DNA of 64,000 nt from Lethocerus indicus (GCA_019843655.1 JACDQD010000003.1:34274224-34338223), one strand, 5' to 3'. Positions 28,750 to 40,205 are shown, counted from the stretch's first letter. Numbers and translations: made by a program. Notes: a model not told the origin generated them from the letters alone.

Positions 28750-29523
28750 CTAATATCTCTGCCTCTTCATGTCGGGTCGAATTTCTGCCATAAGGTTGTT
28801 TGAGCTCTCATTGTCTGAATTCGCAAAGTGTTCTTGTTCCAAAATTCTATCGACCTTCGAGATGACTGAATGGTCCTGCGGGGCCAAAAACAAATTTGAG
28901 TGTGGAAGTTTATAAGGACAAAGGTCAATGTTATTTCTACCTGAATGTTTCAACAATCAACAATCTTAAATTTATAAGTACAATAGTATAAAAAAAATGC
29001 AATAGTAGAAAACCAGTGCGTTAACCGTAGTTATATTATTTTTTATATATACTAGAGTGATTTATTAAGTAAGGTAAATTTATAAGGTTGACCAATTACT
29101 CATCGGATCAAGTGTATCTCCCCCCCTCCCCTAAATGGTGATTATGTTGAGCTTAAACTAAACACACTGTAAATAGATTATAAATTGTTTGATGTATCAA
29201 TATTCAGGTATGAACCATGCGTTAATAATAAATTATACTTAAAAACAATTTATTAATGAGTTTTTTTCAACTTAACAATTGATTCAAGTATAATCCTGAC
29301 ATTGTTTACATGATTAAAGAATTACCGACTGCGGTGGTGATCACACTTTCCCGACTTGTTATTCTAGACAGAGAAGATCTCTGGGCCAGTGGCGTTTAAG
29401 GGAAGCATACGGGATACGGGTAACGGAGGAAATCCGGGATTTCATGGAGCATTCGAAGGACTTTCTATCGGAATCTCTGGACGCACAAGCAGCGTTGTCT
29501 ACCTCGGTGGATCCCTCTATACA
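28578..29523 (+). CDS. Tentative two-exon ORF nested antisense in the Chk2 3' region (partial)
   Basis: Unrecognised, low-confidence model. Exon 28578-28618 starts MRLMKPKSIITLL and has a preceding acceptor-like tract. Exon 29368-29523 has a strong acceptor (pyrimidine tract ending TTATTCTAG) and a good donor (GTATGT). The two join in phase to give about 65 residues, including TEEIRDFMEHSKDFLSESL, a charged amphipathic helix. The third codon positions of the second exon are GC-richer than the flanks, as in the real exons nearby. The basic start could be a mitochondrial presequence. The second exon lies inside the last Chk2 intron and the first between Chk2 and Rad51D. No downstream exon with a stop is certain. 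The - strand frame across the second exon is also open, so the coding strand is uncertain. Confidence 0.3.
28718..28770 (+). repeat. Repeat module B overlapping the Chk2 stop codon
   Basis: GAATGAATGATGAAGAATGAATAGGGATACTAATATCTCTGCCTC matches module B of the Rad51D intron 4 repeat over most of its length. It covers the Chk2 stop (28750-28752) and the last few codons (RQRY). Confidence 0.8.
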
Positions 29524-32500
29524 GTATGTATAACATTCTATATTGTTAACGTGTCGGCTATGGTAAGTTTCGACCGGAGGTCTCGACAGGCTAGTGTATA
29601 AAGTCGGAATAATTACCAGAAGCCATCGCGTGATCATAATCTGTTTGGCGGTTATCCTCTGGTTCGGGTTCGTCACCAGCATCCTTTTGACGACGCATAT
29701 GGCGTTCTCGGATATGCCCTGCCACGCGTTTGGCGACATGTTGTACAGACCGTGCGTTATTTTCACCGCCATCGGTTCGTTCGGATTGTTATTGTCGAAT
29801 GGATATTCGCCGCTCAAACTGAAAATTGAAGAAATTAAATTATAAACTTATCAACAATTTGATGTATCTTGAGGAGTTCTTCAAGAGGGGAATCGAAAAT
29901 TAGCCGGAAAAGTGGCCGTATATGAAAAATTGGTGTATATATAGAATATTTATTTTACAGTTTAAATCGTCGAACAGGAACGTCGTTCACCTTTCACACC
30001 CTTTTTTGTACGATCCTCACTGATGCGACTTTATATTAGGTGTACCCAAAAGTAATCAACAATTTGATAAAATTCTGGTCTCGAGGAGTTCTTCAAGAGG
30101 GGAAAAGAGAGGAGTGGCAGAGAGTTGTCGATAATATCGGTGAATATATAGTAGATTAGTAATTAAAGTTTCTTTTTTAGCAAAATAAAATGAATTCCAA
30201 AGTCAAAATGTCGATTATTTTTGGGTAACCGTAGTACGAATAGAACTCACCATAAAAAGACCAAAATTCCCAAACTCCAAATATCGACGGCGCTTGTGTA
30301 AGAAGAGTTGGCCGAATGAGAGACGAGTATTTCCGGCGCCATGTACTTCAAAGTACCGCAGGTCGTTCTCAAGTGCGTCTCCGAATCTTCGACCAGTTTA
30401 GACAGACCGAAATCGGTCAGTTTCACTCTCGGTTCGCCGCTAATCGCCTCGTTCTGTATCAATACGTTTTCGGCCTGAAATATATTCGCGATAATATGAA
30501 ACAGTATTGTATTCTGTGCATCGGAAATTTACAAAAAGGAATTCAAATTATATAATCATTATATACATTGTACGACAATGAACAAAAAGACAACGTTATG
30601 GTTATCGTAAACATTTTTTACTAATGCGGAAACGAGAACTCTGGTTTCAATTTTCATGCAACTACACATTCGATTAGTTTATTACTCGATATTCTGGTTA
30701 ACTTTTTACCCTCTACGCCTCTACGTCTGAAAACCCTGTTTGCGTAAACACTAGTATACGAATGAAAACCCCGGTTTAAATTGTCGTGCGATTCCGTATT
30801 TTGATTAGTTTTTCGCTCGAAGAACTATTACGAAACTAATTACCTTGATGTCCCTATGAGTGATACCCTCGTTGTGCAAATACTGTACGGCCAGTATCAG
30901 TTGGTAGAAAATGAATTTAGTTTCGCGTTCTTTCAGCCTCTTATTCGTTTGCAATCGCTGCATCAAATCGCCGCTGGGCATATATTCGAGGCAGATGAAG
31001 ATCGCCTCAGAGGTGTCGGTGATTCTTTGGAATTTGATTATGAAAGGCTGAAAAACGGAAACGGAAAAATTGTTTCAATGGCTATTTTTTAAGAGGGAGG
31101 CGAATCGGGCGGTTCGAGCCCGATAATTTGAGGGCGGTTATCGATGAAATGTCCGAAACTAGATTGATAGAACTCCACTGTACTATATAAATAGGAAAGT
31201 AGTTATTTAAAGGTACTGGTTTAGTTTTCCGTCAGTTGCATGTCACGCATTAGTCATGTGCCGGAACTAATTCGAACACCGTACTGTTATCGTAACCTTC
31301 CTTTAAGTGTGTTTCTTCCGTTCTATTTCTTATAATTGTGTTAGCGACGGTAAACTAAAGCGATATACCTATTTAAATTAGTTAGTACATAAAATAATTT
31401 AAACGTGACATTAGTAAGAAAGGAGAGTAGAACTACTGATTACAGCCACTTGTATCAAATGACCCTAATTTCATTACAACAGTTACGCTCTATCGTAAAA
31501 GCTGCTTATATTGCAAAGGACACACACACACTCTGAACGACAGCCGGTTGAACTTTGTCTCGTAAAATGTACGAGAATTAAACGCGTTCCGACCCAACCG
31601 AGTACTTCTTCTAGCTGAGTTAATTTTCTTGGCGGATCGCCCAACACGGAAATAGGCTCCGATTAATCAAAGTAAGCGATCTCGCGCACCGTTCGGATAT
31701 TATTCGTAAACAGCACTGCGTCCAATTCGCAAACTGCCCAATACATCATACGCGAAATGCACCCTTCCGCATCGTACCGCAAACTTAAACTTGTGTTGAG
31801 CGCTCAGAAATATACATTTAAATATAGACTTTTTCATTATAATTTCGACATATTTGCATTCATTTTTTTTTATTTATACGAGCGGTAAAAATTGATAAGC
31901 GGGGGTAAATATATTAAATACTATTCGTCATTTCTGAAATTTTTTCTTATATACAAAAAAGAAAATAGTGAAGAATACATTTTTAAAATATCTCAATTTC
32001 ATAACTGTATATTAGTGGTGGGATCAGAATAACTCGTGAATGATACAACAGCTGTTGTGTACATGTCCGTTATCTTACGCGTACACTATAAATAAATACT
32101 TTATCTAAAAGCATCCAGAATGTCTCATGGCGGTCTGTCAGTTTAACTTAACGTGTGGATTCCATTTCTGTTATTAGTAAGTACGATCCCAGTTTGTTTC
32201 CTTTTCAGAAACACTTATTTACAAAAACGAACTGTCAACACAACAGGAATGTAGGCATTAACTACAGGCACTGGAAGTACACTGTGATTTTAGTTTAGGT
32301 TTTTAAGTGTACTTTATGAATTACACTCATGAACAAGAGCAGGTATTTCAGGACGGACAAGTGATAAGTTCTTGAATATTTTCAATCAAATCTGTTAATT
32401 ACATATTTCGCGAACATCATAACCACGGCTTGATGCAATAATTAAAACAAATTGAAAAGAAATTAAAACAGGAACTGATGAAGCAGACTAATTGGATGAA

Positions 32501-35500
32501 CAAACGGAATATAAGAATTAAATTGTAGGAGCTAACTCAAAGTCTGTCGAGATACCTCAAACAATTAACTGGCGTTAAAATATAGATAGCTTAAGTAATG
32601 CGTTAATTCTTACATGATTGACGTGCTGCAAAAGCTTGACTTCGTTGTATATCTTGTTGGCTTCAATACGGTCTTTAGAAATTTTTTTCATGGCATATTT
32701 CTGACACGTTTTCTGTAACATTGTACAATTATGATTGGTACAGCGAATTTAATTTAATAGTAGAAATACTTCGATTGTAGAAAATAAATATAAAAACCTT
32801 GTCAATAACTAATTTAACTTCGGAAAAACCGCCGGCCCCGAGATGTTTTAAAATTTGATATTCCGAAGATAGTATATTTGTTAGCCAAGAGCTAACTTTG
32901 GAATCCACGAACATGTACACTGAAAACAAACAATGGTCAACATACAGATGTTTAAACTTAATAAGATCCGTGAAATATTTATATTATGATCCATAAATCT
33001 AACACCAACATTTACATCGTTATGTTGGATATAAAATATTTCAGTTATTAAAATATTTACGGTAATACGCAGTCGTTCAATTCAAGTTCTGGTTCAGGAA
33101 ACCTTCCCTCATTTCAATTTATATAATCACTCAAGGATTACTAATTTTTCGAAACTTATAATACAATAAAAGGCAAGAATTTAGACTGCAAAAAAATTAT
33201 ACGATTTGAATATTTGCCACAGAGAATATTCTCGAAGGAAAATATTTTACTGTACGAAATTAAATATTATACCTTTGTGGCTGGCTTTGGACAATGAAAT
33301 TTCATCCGAATTGGCCAGCGCTATTCTTGAATCCCGACCGACAATTCTGCCGTTCACGTATGTACCGTTCGAGCTCAGGTCTTCGAGAAAAACAATGTGG
33401 TAACCGTCAACCAACCTCCTCGTTATTTTAAAATGGTATTTGCTTATCGAATTGTACAATTCCTGATCCAGTTGTCCTTTGGTGATGTAAATTTCGCAGT
33501 TGGGCGAACGTCCGACCCGGTAGGATTCTTGGATGAGAGCTGGAAAATTAAAAAAGAGACGGATGAAAAAGAAAATAAACATATTTCCTGAAATTCTAAA
33601 ACTATACAGTACCACGAATGACAATAGTATATATTTTTACCGCGGCAGAAAAACCTCATACTACTCATATCGTCACACACTCAAACATATACATATAACC
33701 AATGTGAAATGCCTGTTTTTCATTTTCATAATCAATGAACAGTGTTGTCAACGAAAATGCTAAATCTACTGTTTATACAACGTGATTCCGCACTACCAAA
33801 GACTGTATAAATAATATAATCTACTGAAGTGTTCAAGTTCTTCATTTTTTACAAAGGAGGTTTAAATATGCAAGCGTTACGACCCTGACATACATTCGGG
33901 TAATTTTCAAAGTCACACATCGGCTGTGTTGAATGGAAAAAAAATACGTTTTCAATAGCTTTGTCCGTGCTCTCAAATTATTTGTAGAGGTATTACATAA
34001 ATATATAATTGAAGATATCCATTCGGGGTCATCAATATGACATAATGAGGACTTGACACACGGGTCGATGAAAAATTTTATCAGCACCGAGACCTTATCC
34101 TATTTACCGACAGGTTGCCTAATTGGCATCTGAAACGCATAAATACCACGCTATATTATCGACGAAAGGCTATCTATTTTGGCCGGAATTCGAAAAACAA
34201 TCTAGGATAACAGATCAGTGTGTGGATATAACGGTTTCAACACTCATCGGAAATTGTCTCTGTGTTTATCAATAAATTTTCTGCCCGAAATTTATTCGCA
34301 ACAATATTGCACGATATTGTATTTCACACATCAGAAATTTAAAAAAAAAATACTCAAATTGCATATCACTATAAAAAAAATGCAAGAGCATAAAAGAATG
34401 ATGTATAGCTGGAAATTTTTATAAAAATTATTTGTACACTTATTCGTGCTCAAGAAAATAAAATTTTGGTTAATCTTTGGCAGCTGGCTACCAGGGAATT
34501 GAGGGATTATTGCGATAAATTAATTCATTCTAACCACCTGTCCCAATAATTAATTTTGTAAATAAGGGCATTTTTATGGGGTGAAATCAAATCCTTGGGG
34601 GTTGCTACCTAAAATTAACCAACAATCTCTAGTTTTATGGGAGGTATTAACTCATAATTGATACATATTTCAGGCTGATCGAAAGTTGTATACTTAATTC
34701 CAGAATTCCTTCCAATCCAGCCACAAATGGGATATGATCCGCCTTTATTTTTTATTTATGCCGTAGTACCTCGGTGACATCTTATGGAAGGCCACTATAG
34801 TGGCCCGTAGTACCTCAGTGGCATCTTGTGGAGGGCCACTATAGAGGCCCATAATACCTCAGTGGAATCATACGGAAGGCCACTATAGTGGCCCGTAGTA
34901 CCTCAGTGGCATCTTATGGAAGGCCACTATAGTGGCCCATAATACCTCAGTGGTATCATACAGAAGGCTACTATAGTGGCCCGAAGGACCTCCTCAGTGG
35001 CATCTTACAGAAGGCCACTATAGTGGCCCATAGTACCTCAGTGGCATCTTATGGAAGGCCACTATAGTGGCCCGTAGTACCTCCTCAGTGGCATCTTATG
35101 GAAGGCCACTATAGTGGCCCATAGTACCTCCTCAGTGGCATCTTATGGAAGGCCACTATAGTGGCCCATAGTACCTCAGTGGCATCTTATGGAAGGCCAC
35201 TATAGTGGCCCTTAGTACCTCCTCAGTGGCATCTTATGGAAGGCCACTATAGTGGCCCGTAGTACCTCAGTGACATCTTGTGGAGAGCCACTATAGTGGC
35301 CCGTAGTACCTCAGTGGCATCTTATAGAAGGCCACTATAGTGGCCCGTAGTAGCGAAAGGGTTAAATACCGGTGGTAGTCTGTTTGCAGCCGATGGGAAG
35401 CAGTCGTCCCCAGCATATTTCCGACTGCGAGGACGAATCGAGGCTGAGTACCGGGTCGGTGTCCGGCAGCGTCGGGGTGCTGTCGACGACACCGCCGTCC

Positions 35501-35505
35501 AGCAT
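28750..35505 (-). CDS. lok: Checkpoint kinase 2 (Chk2 / loki), FHA-domain Ser/Thr kinase
   Basis: Effector kinase of the ATM DNA-damage checkpoint. Coding exons on the complement, 5' to 3': 35370-35505, 33273-33539, 32798-32919, 32614-32712, 30844-31047, 30251-30474, 29617-29818, 28750-28875. All are in phase and total 1380 nt, 459 aa plus stop, near the fly length. The N-terminus has one SQ (SSSQSE) and then CWGRL, the start of the FHA domain. VGRSPNCEI and EDLSSNGTYVNG are FHA signatures. The kinase domain has the glycine loop GAGGFSEVKL (162-166), AMK (Lys184), HRDIKAEN (272-279), TDFGLSKL (296-303), and the activation segment RTTCGTLKYMAPE followed by SAVDIWSLGILVFLCLSGEYPF. The C-terminus PDMKRQRY is basic, a possible nuclear signal. 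The usual HRDxKPEN proline is Ala277. The start is the first ATG after an in-frame TGA upstream. Intron 1 ends in a minisatellite beside the donor. Confidence 0.94.
28884..28957 (+). repeat. Repeat module A in the last Chk2 intron
   Basis: AAACAAATTTGAGTGTGGAAG through AAGGACAAAGGTCAATGTTA and CTACCTGAATGTTT matches module A at about 27162-27230. It starts about 9 bp outside the acceptor of the last Chk2 exon. Confidence 0.8.
29868..30235. mobile_element. Composite repeat with mariner-type MITE copy M3 (Chk2 intron)
   Basis: A MITE fragment (CTTGAGGAGTTCTTCAAGAG) at 29868-29925 is followed by a unique-looking 100 bp (TTTACAGTTTAAATCGTCGA) and then a whole MITE from about 30038 (GGTGTACCCAAAAGTAATCA) to 30233. 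The segment from about 29930 to 30235 is present in inverted orientation at 50348-50660. Confidence 0.75.
34761..35352. repeat. 44-bp minisatellite with a 16-bp perfect palindrome (Chk2 intron 1)
   Basis: About 13 tandem units of 44 bp, some 47 bp through an extra CTC (CCTCCTCAGTGG instead of CCTCAGTGG). Each unit carries GGCCACTATAGTGGCC, its own reverse complement, then the GTAGTACCTCAGTGGCATCT type of spacer. Units differ by a few substitutions. The array ends about 17 bp from the donor of the first Chk2 coding exon (35370). Confidence 0.95.
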
Positions 35506-36464
35506 TTTACCGGTCGAAGAGAGGCCGTTTTTCTCTTCCCCGGCGAGAGAAAAAGGTTCGAGCTCGGTTCAAACACACCTGTCAAACCGTTCAAACCTTC
35601 CCTTCCGCCATAACCTGATCGCTGCCCACGCTCTTACCAACCGCGATCAAATAAAAACCCAACACCACGATATTTTCCTTTCCATTTATTTATTCATTTC
35701 AATTCTCCCCACTATTTTTATTTAACACGACTAACAAATTTTTTTGTGCGCGTCTTTATACTGCAGTCAGTAGTTCATATTTTGGTCCGGTAGTCTGTTG
35801 TATATTTTGCTTATTATGTATGTGTTTCGCCGTTTTTATATCAGTTGACGCAAATTTGCCGAGTCCAGGAATTTCAGCGGTGATTTTACTGTTTCGAATA
35901 AAATACCGTTCATAATATATCTGAAATTCGTTCCGTTATACATTTAGGCGGCACTGATGAAAATGTATCCGTGAAAACGGATTTCCCCCAAGCGCAGAGT
36001 CGCTTATTTCGGCAACTTTTATTATAACAGCGAGATATTATTCGGTAGCTGCCTCAGATACTACAGATACAGATAAATAGGTATTATTTATTTCCATTCG
36101 ACGAAATCTTTTTTTTGTAAGGTACGAGAATTTCCACTTTGTTGAGTGACTTAATTCTCAGAATTTCACTCTTGCTATCTTGTGTTTCTCTAATTTTCTT
36201 TTTGTTTCCAATTATAACGAAATATATCTTTAAATTTTTCATTTAGTCTACAAACGCTGGTTGACCAGAGCTTGAGCGCTTTATAATTTTGTAGCAGAAC
36301 ACAATTTTAAGACAACAATAAAGTGATAATAACCTCTAATAAATTTGGCTATACACAGGAATTATCCTGATGGTTTACTCTAATTTTTTCTGCCAATTAT
36401 TTTGAACTGAAATGTGCGTTAATAAATTGAACAAATGCGATCGAACGACGCAATTGATATTGAT

Positions 36465-36622
36465 TCTGTTTCTGTGTCTCCTCTCGCCGGTTTGGTCTTT
36501 CGCCAGACCGGTTTCGGCCGCTCGCCATCTTCAGTAGCGCTGTGTCAGTCACTTTTGGGCACTTTGGATGTATTTCCTGGGGCCATCCTCACCGCACAGT
36601 GACCGACACTGCTACTGAAGAT
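36465..36622. mobile_element. Hairpin element copy F4, left half
   Basis: CTCCTCTCGCCGG, GGTCTTTCGCCAGACC and CATCTTCAGTAGCGC on the left, then GCTACTGAAGATCG, where it joins a TTAA-MITE 3' half directly. Most of the right arm is missing. Confidence 0.75.
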
Positions 36623-36693
36623 CGTAATAAGTAAATTTTATGCAAAATTTTCGGGGAAAAAAAAATTTGCTACCTAATGGGTTAATAATATTT
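36610..36693. mobile_element. TTAA-type MITE, 3' part
   Basis: CGTAATAAGTAAATTTTATG through GCAAAATTTTCGGGG and CCTAATGGGTTAA matches the right end of the complete copy at 43102-43461. Confidence 0.65.
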
Positions 36694-36737
36694 TTTTATA
36701 GCAAAATTTTTGGGGAAGAACCTGCCAAAACACCAGC

Positions 36738-37020
36738 GGTGTTTCCGTCTCCTCTCGCCGGTTCGGTCTTTCGCTAGACCGGTTTCGGCCGCTCGCCAAC
36801 CTTCAGTAGCGCTGTGTCAGTCACTTTTGGGCACTTTGGACGTTTTTCGGCCATCCTCACTGCCCACTGTGTCACTTGTACTGTAGTGTTGTACTGAAGG
36901 TGGCGAGCGGCCGAAACCGGTCTAGCAAAAGACCAAACCGCGGGGCGTTAGGGGGAGACACTGAAACACCACAAACCTACGTTATTCCAACCCCTCGCAG
37001 ACCACAGAACAGTTATGTTA
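36738..37020. mobile_element. Hairpin element copy F5 with an A-rich end
   Basis: Both arms are present (CTCCTCTCGCCGG, GGTCTTTCGCTAGACC; GTGGCGAGCGGCCGAAACCGG). The tail CCCCTCGCAGACCACAGAACAG is followed after TTATGTT by a run of A (37020-37031), suggestive of a retroposon poly-A tail. Confidence 0.8.
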
Positions 37021-37741
37021 AAAAAAAAAAATCTCTTCGCGCTCTAAATATTAATTTTTCAGGTAGACTCCATCCATCATTGCCCCACTTAAAGTGTCTT
37101 TGATTTTTTTTCGTAGGCGACCACTTTCGGAGAGGATTTATTATATATATTGTACGTCGTGTTTCGTGAGGGTGGACTCTCGAAATCGTCTACTATCAAC
37201 CTTGACAACGGGACGAATCTATAGAATAGCCTCGAGGTGAGTCACGTAGAGGAGGAGGAGGTCGTCCCCCAAACCGGTCTATTCATAGACCGATAATTTC
37301 CCCCTAGCCGAACAGAGGACTGACCTTTGCTTATTCAGTAGGCCTAGAAATAGAAATAAAAAAAAATAAATATATATACCGAGAAATCGTCTCTGCCAAA
37401 TTTGAAACGATCTCCATTAGCCTAGTCATAGTTTATATTTCGGATGGGACTCGGACGAATTCTACTTTTCGTTTAACAAAAATGCAACCGGGATCCAATA
37501 AATCGGGGAAAAAAGATAAATCCAGGCTCTTGAAGCTAATTTAGGTTAAGATATATATTTAAATCGAAGTTAATTCACGTTGTACAGCGTTAAAAGAAAC
37601 TACAACATTGAGTAAACACAATTTTTTCTGATGATACATTGACGAATCTGTTCTTTTAATTTTTGAAATTTTTTAAAATTATACTTACACTAGAAATGCA
37701 ACCGGAATGCAGATAATCGAGAAAGGCTAAGAGATACATTT

Positions 37742-37742
37742 G

Positions 37743-37771
<29 letters not shown>
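37742..37771. repeat. (TA)n microsatellite
   Basis: TA dinucleotide run in the intergenic repeat region. Confidence 0.9.
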
Positions 37772-37773
<2 letters not shown>

Positions 37774-38861
37774 TTTTAAATCGAAATTAATGCACATTGT
37801 ACAGCGTAAAATAAACATTACATTAACCCTCTATGGGCCAGTGTAACTTTCAATCTATCGAGATTTTACCAAATAATTATAGCTTTCTTCGATCAATATC
37901 AATTTCTTTTTTTTCATTCGCATATATTGGTTTATAATTGCTGATTTTTCGTTCCCCAATTCTTTTTTTGGATTTAAAATAAAAATTCGGCCCGTACAGG
38001 GGTTAATATATAAATGATGAAAAATAAGAAATATATATATTCGACCTTATTCTAAAATAAACTACAACATTCAGTAAACACCATTTGTTTCCTAATTTCG
38101 ATTTATACTTAAATAGTATCTCAATAGTAAATTAAATAGTCTCTTATATAGTGATACATAAAACGTATGACTACCAAAATCTATCTACAGTTTAAATTGC
38201 CAGCAGAATGCATATAATCTAATAATAATTTAGGTCAAGAGATACATTTGATACACATTTTAATCAGATTGTATAGCGTGAAAGAACCTTAATTTTTTTT
38301 ATTAATATAAATGTCGAAGAATTTAAAAAAAAAATGTTAACCTCATTCTGAAATAGGCTACATCCTTTGTTTTCTCCGTGATGTTGTTTTATTACGATAA
38401 TAATTACGAATTATACTTACATATTCGTTATTGGTCGTTCGGCAGAATTCATTAATATAAACAGTATTAAATGTATCACTTCACAGAATTTACTACACAA
38501 GGTGCTTGATTTTGTTCACTGTTTCATAGACTGAATTATTTTTCAACTTAAATTGATAAACGGACGGTATAAGTTCACTCGTATATAATTGCGACGCTTT
38601 AAAGTCTATTTTTAAATTTGAACGAGGCCGAAAACGGAATATTTCTAAAAAGGTAGAACGCTGTTTGGGACGAAACTCTTCGTCCGGCCGTTAAATTCAC
38701 TGAACTGACTCTCGAACCCCTCTAAAACAGAGGGTTATCAACCCCCCTCTAAGAGACCTGTCGAAACCTGTCTGGAAACTTCTTAACGGTCCTTTTTTCG
38801 GAACGGACGCCGGTTATGTAAAAGGTTGTAAATGGTGAACTGTTGGGGATGTTCTCAGCTA

Positions 38862-39732
38862 CGAGGTCTGTTCAAAAATTTTAGATTTCCTCGAAATAAT
38901 TATAAACCGATCTACGGTCTTTTTGTAGCTTCATGTCAGTCGTACACGTGTATCTCATTTACGCCGACAATTTCGACCGTTGTGAATCTTTCAAAGCCGC
39001 TTTTCTCGGACGTTTTTTTGGGTTCGTCGTCGATTTTTAACCCTTTCCGAAAAGTGTATCGGAGAGAATCTGAGTCGAATTTTGTGTGAAAAACCGAATT
39101 GAGTCCGCCGAAGCGTATCGAAGGCGTACGGCGAAGCCGTACCTTTTTATCGGCGGTAAAAAATGTTTTCAGAGGGACGAGAAGATGCGAACGACGAAGG
39201 GCGCCCCGAGCACGTCAAAAAGGGACAAAAAAATTGACTAAGTCAGTAAATTAGTATTAGCCAATCGTCGAATCGCCGTTGGAGAAGTTGCTGAGGACTT
39301 GAACATATCGATTGGCTGGTTCCATTCGATTTTTTTTTTGTGTGATGAAGGAACAAAATTGGCTTTTGCACCCGTGATAACGCCCTGATCGCACACATCG
39401 CTTTTTTGCACCGATTTTAAAAACGGCCAAAAAAACGCACTAATAAAGCCGCAGCCACCGTATTCACAAGATTTGCCGCCCCCCCTGTGACTTTTTCCTG
39501 TTCCCAAAACTGAAAAGGCACAAAATGAAAGGACGAAGGACGCTGCCCTACAATTGAGGAGATAAAAACGGCATCGAAGATCACAAAAAATGAATTTTTG
39601 AAGCGCTTCGGTGATTGGAAAAAAACGTCGGCACAAGTGTATAATATCCGGCGGTGATTACTTTGCGGGGACGAAATGGATAATTTTTGAAAAAAAACCC
39701 AAAATTCGCGATACTCTTTGAACAGACCTCGG
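38862..39732 (+). pseudogene. Decayed, internally deleted mariner-like transposon
   Basis: The ends CGAGGTCTGTTCAAA and TTTGAACAGACCTCG are inverted and flanked by TA (38860-38861 and 39733-39734). Between them, several frames hold remnants of a mariner transposase: EGREDANDEGRP, then LVLANRRIAVGEVAEDLNIS (a helix-turn-helix part), and near the 3' end TIEEIKTASK and FLKRFGDWKK. Frameshifts, stops and loss of most of the catalytic region show that it is dead. Its ends differ from those of the MITEs in the window, so it is not their obvious source. Confidence 0.8.
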
Positions 39733-40167
39733 TACAGTAGATCGACAGTTGGGATAGGGAATTTAGCCAAACATTTCAAGAAATAACCGCCCATTAACCA
39801 ATTTACTTTATTAAAATCGGAAACGGCACACAAGTCCGGATCGTTGTTCCATATTTGAGATAATATCTATGTTGAACTTGACATAAAAAAGAAAATTACG
39901 CCAGAAAAAAACAAGGACAAGGCTCGGACAAGCCGAACTCCTTCAATGCGATATTGAATACTTTCAAGTCAGTTTTTTTTGCGCAATTTTATTATAATTT
40001 TTATATTTGTTACTGTAAATGTATTTATTTTTGCACGTATTAACGTCTCTCCAGCGACATTATAAATTAGCCTGTTTAGAATTATAATTTACAACGTATA
40101 AAATGAACACACTGGTAATGTGCGTGTATCCTTTTATAATGCTAGACAAATTTAGTTATATCCAATT

Positions 40168-40205
40168 TAACATACCTGTTTTGTGGTCTGCGAGGGGTTG
40201 GAATA
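40168..40205. mobile_element. Solo tail of the hairpin element family
   Basis: ACATACCTGTTTTGTGGTCTG and CGAGGGGTTGGAATACC with no hairpin arms attached. Only this end is present, as expected for a truncated insertion or a deletion. Confidence 0.7.

Noticed and set aside
33641..33668. Short in-phase segment MSSMRFFCR as an alternative Chk2 first exon
   Set aside because: It would remove the start of the FHA domain. The exon at 35370-35505 supplies it and fits the same phase.
34761..35352. The 44-bp array as a CRISPR array
   Set aside because: Units are contiguous with no unique spacers, the genome is eukaryotic, and there are no cas genes.
35372..35725. + strand 117-aa Ser-rich ORF opposite the first Chk2 exon
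   Set aside because: The - strand gives the expected Chk2 N-terminus with CWGRL and an in-phase donor, so the + frame is an antisense shadow.
39238..39833. - strand ORFs of 132 and 138 aa
   Set aside because: They are antisense frames across the decayed mariner remnant and lack any family signature.
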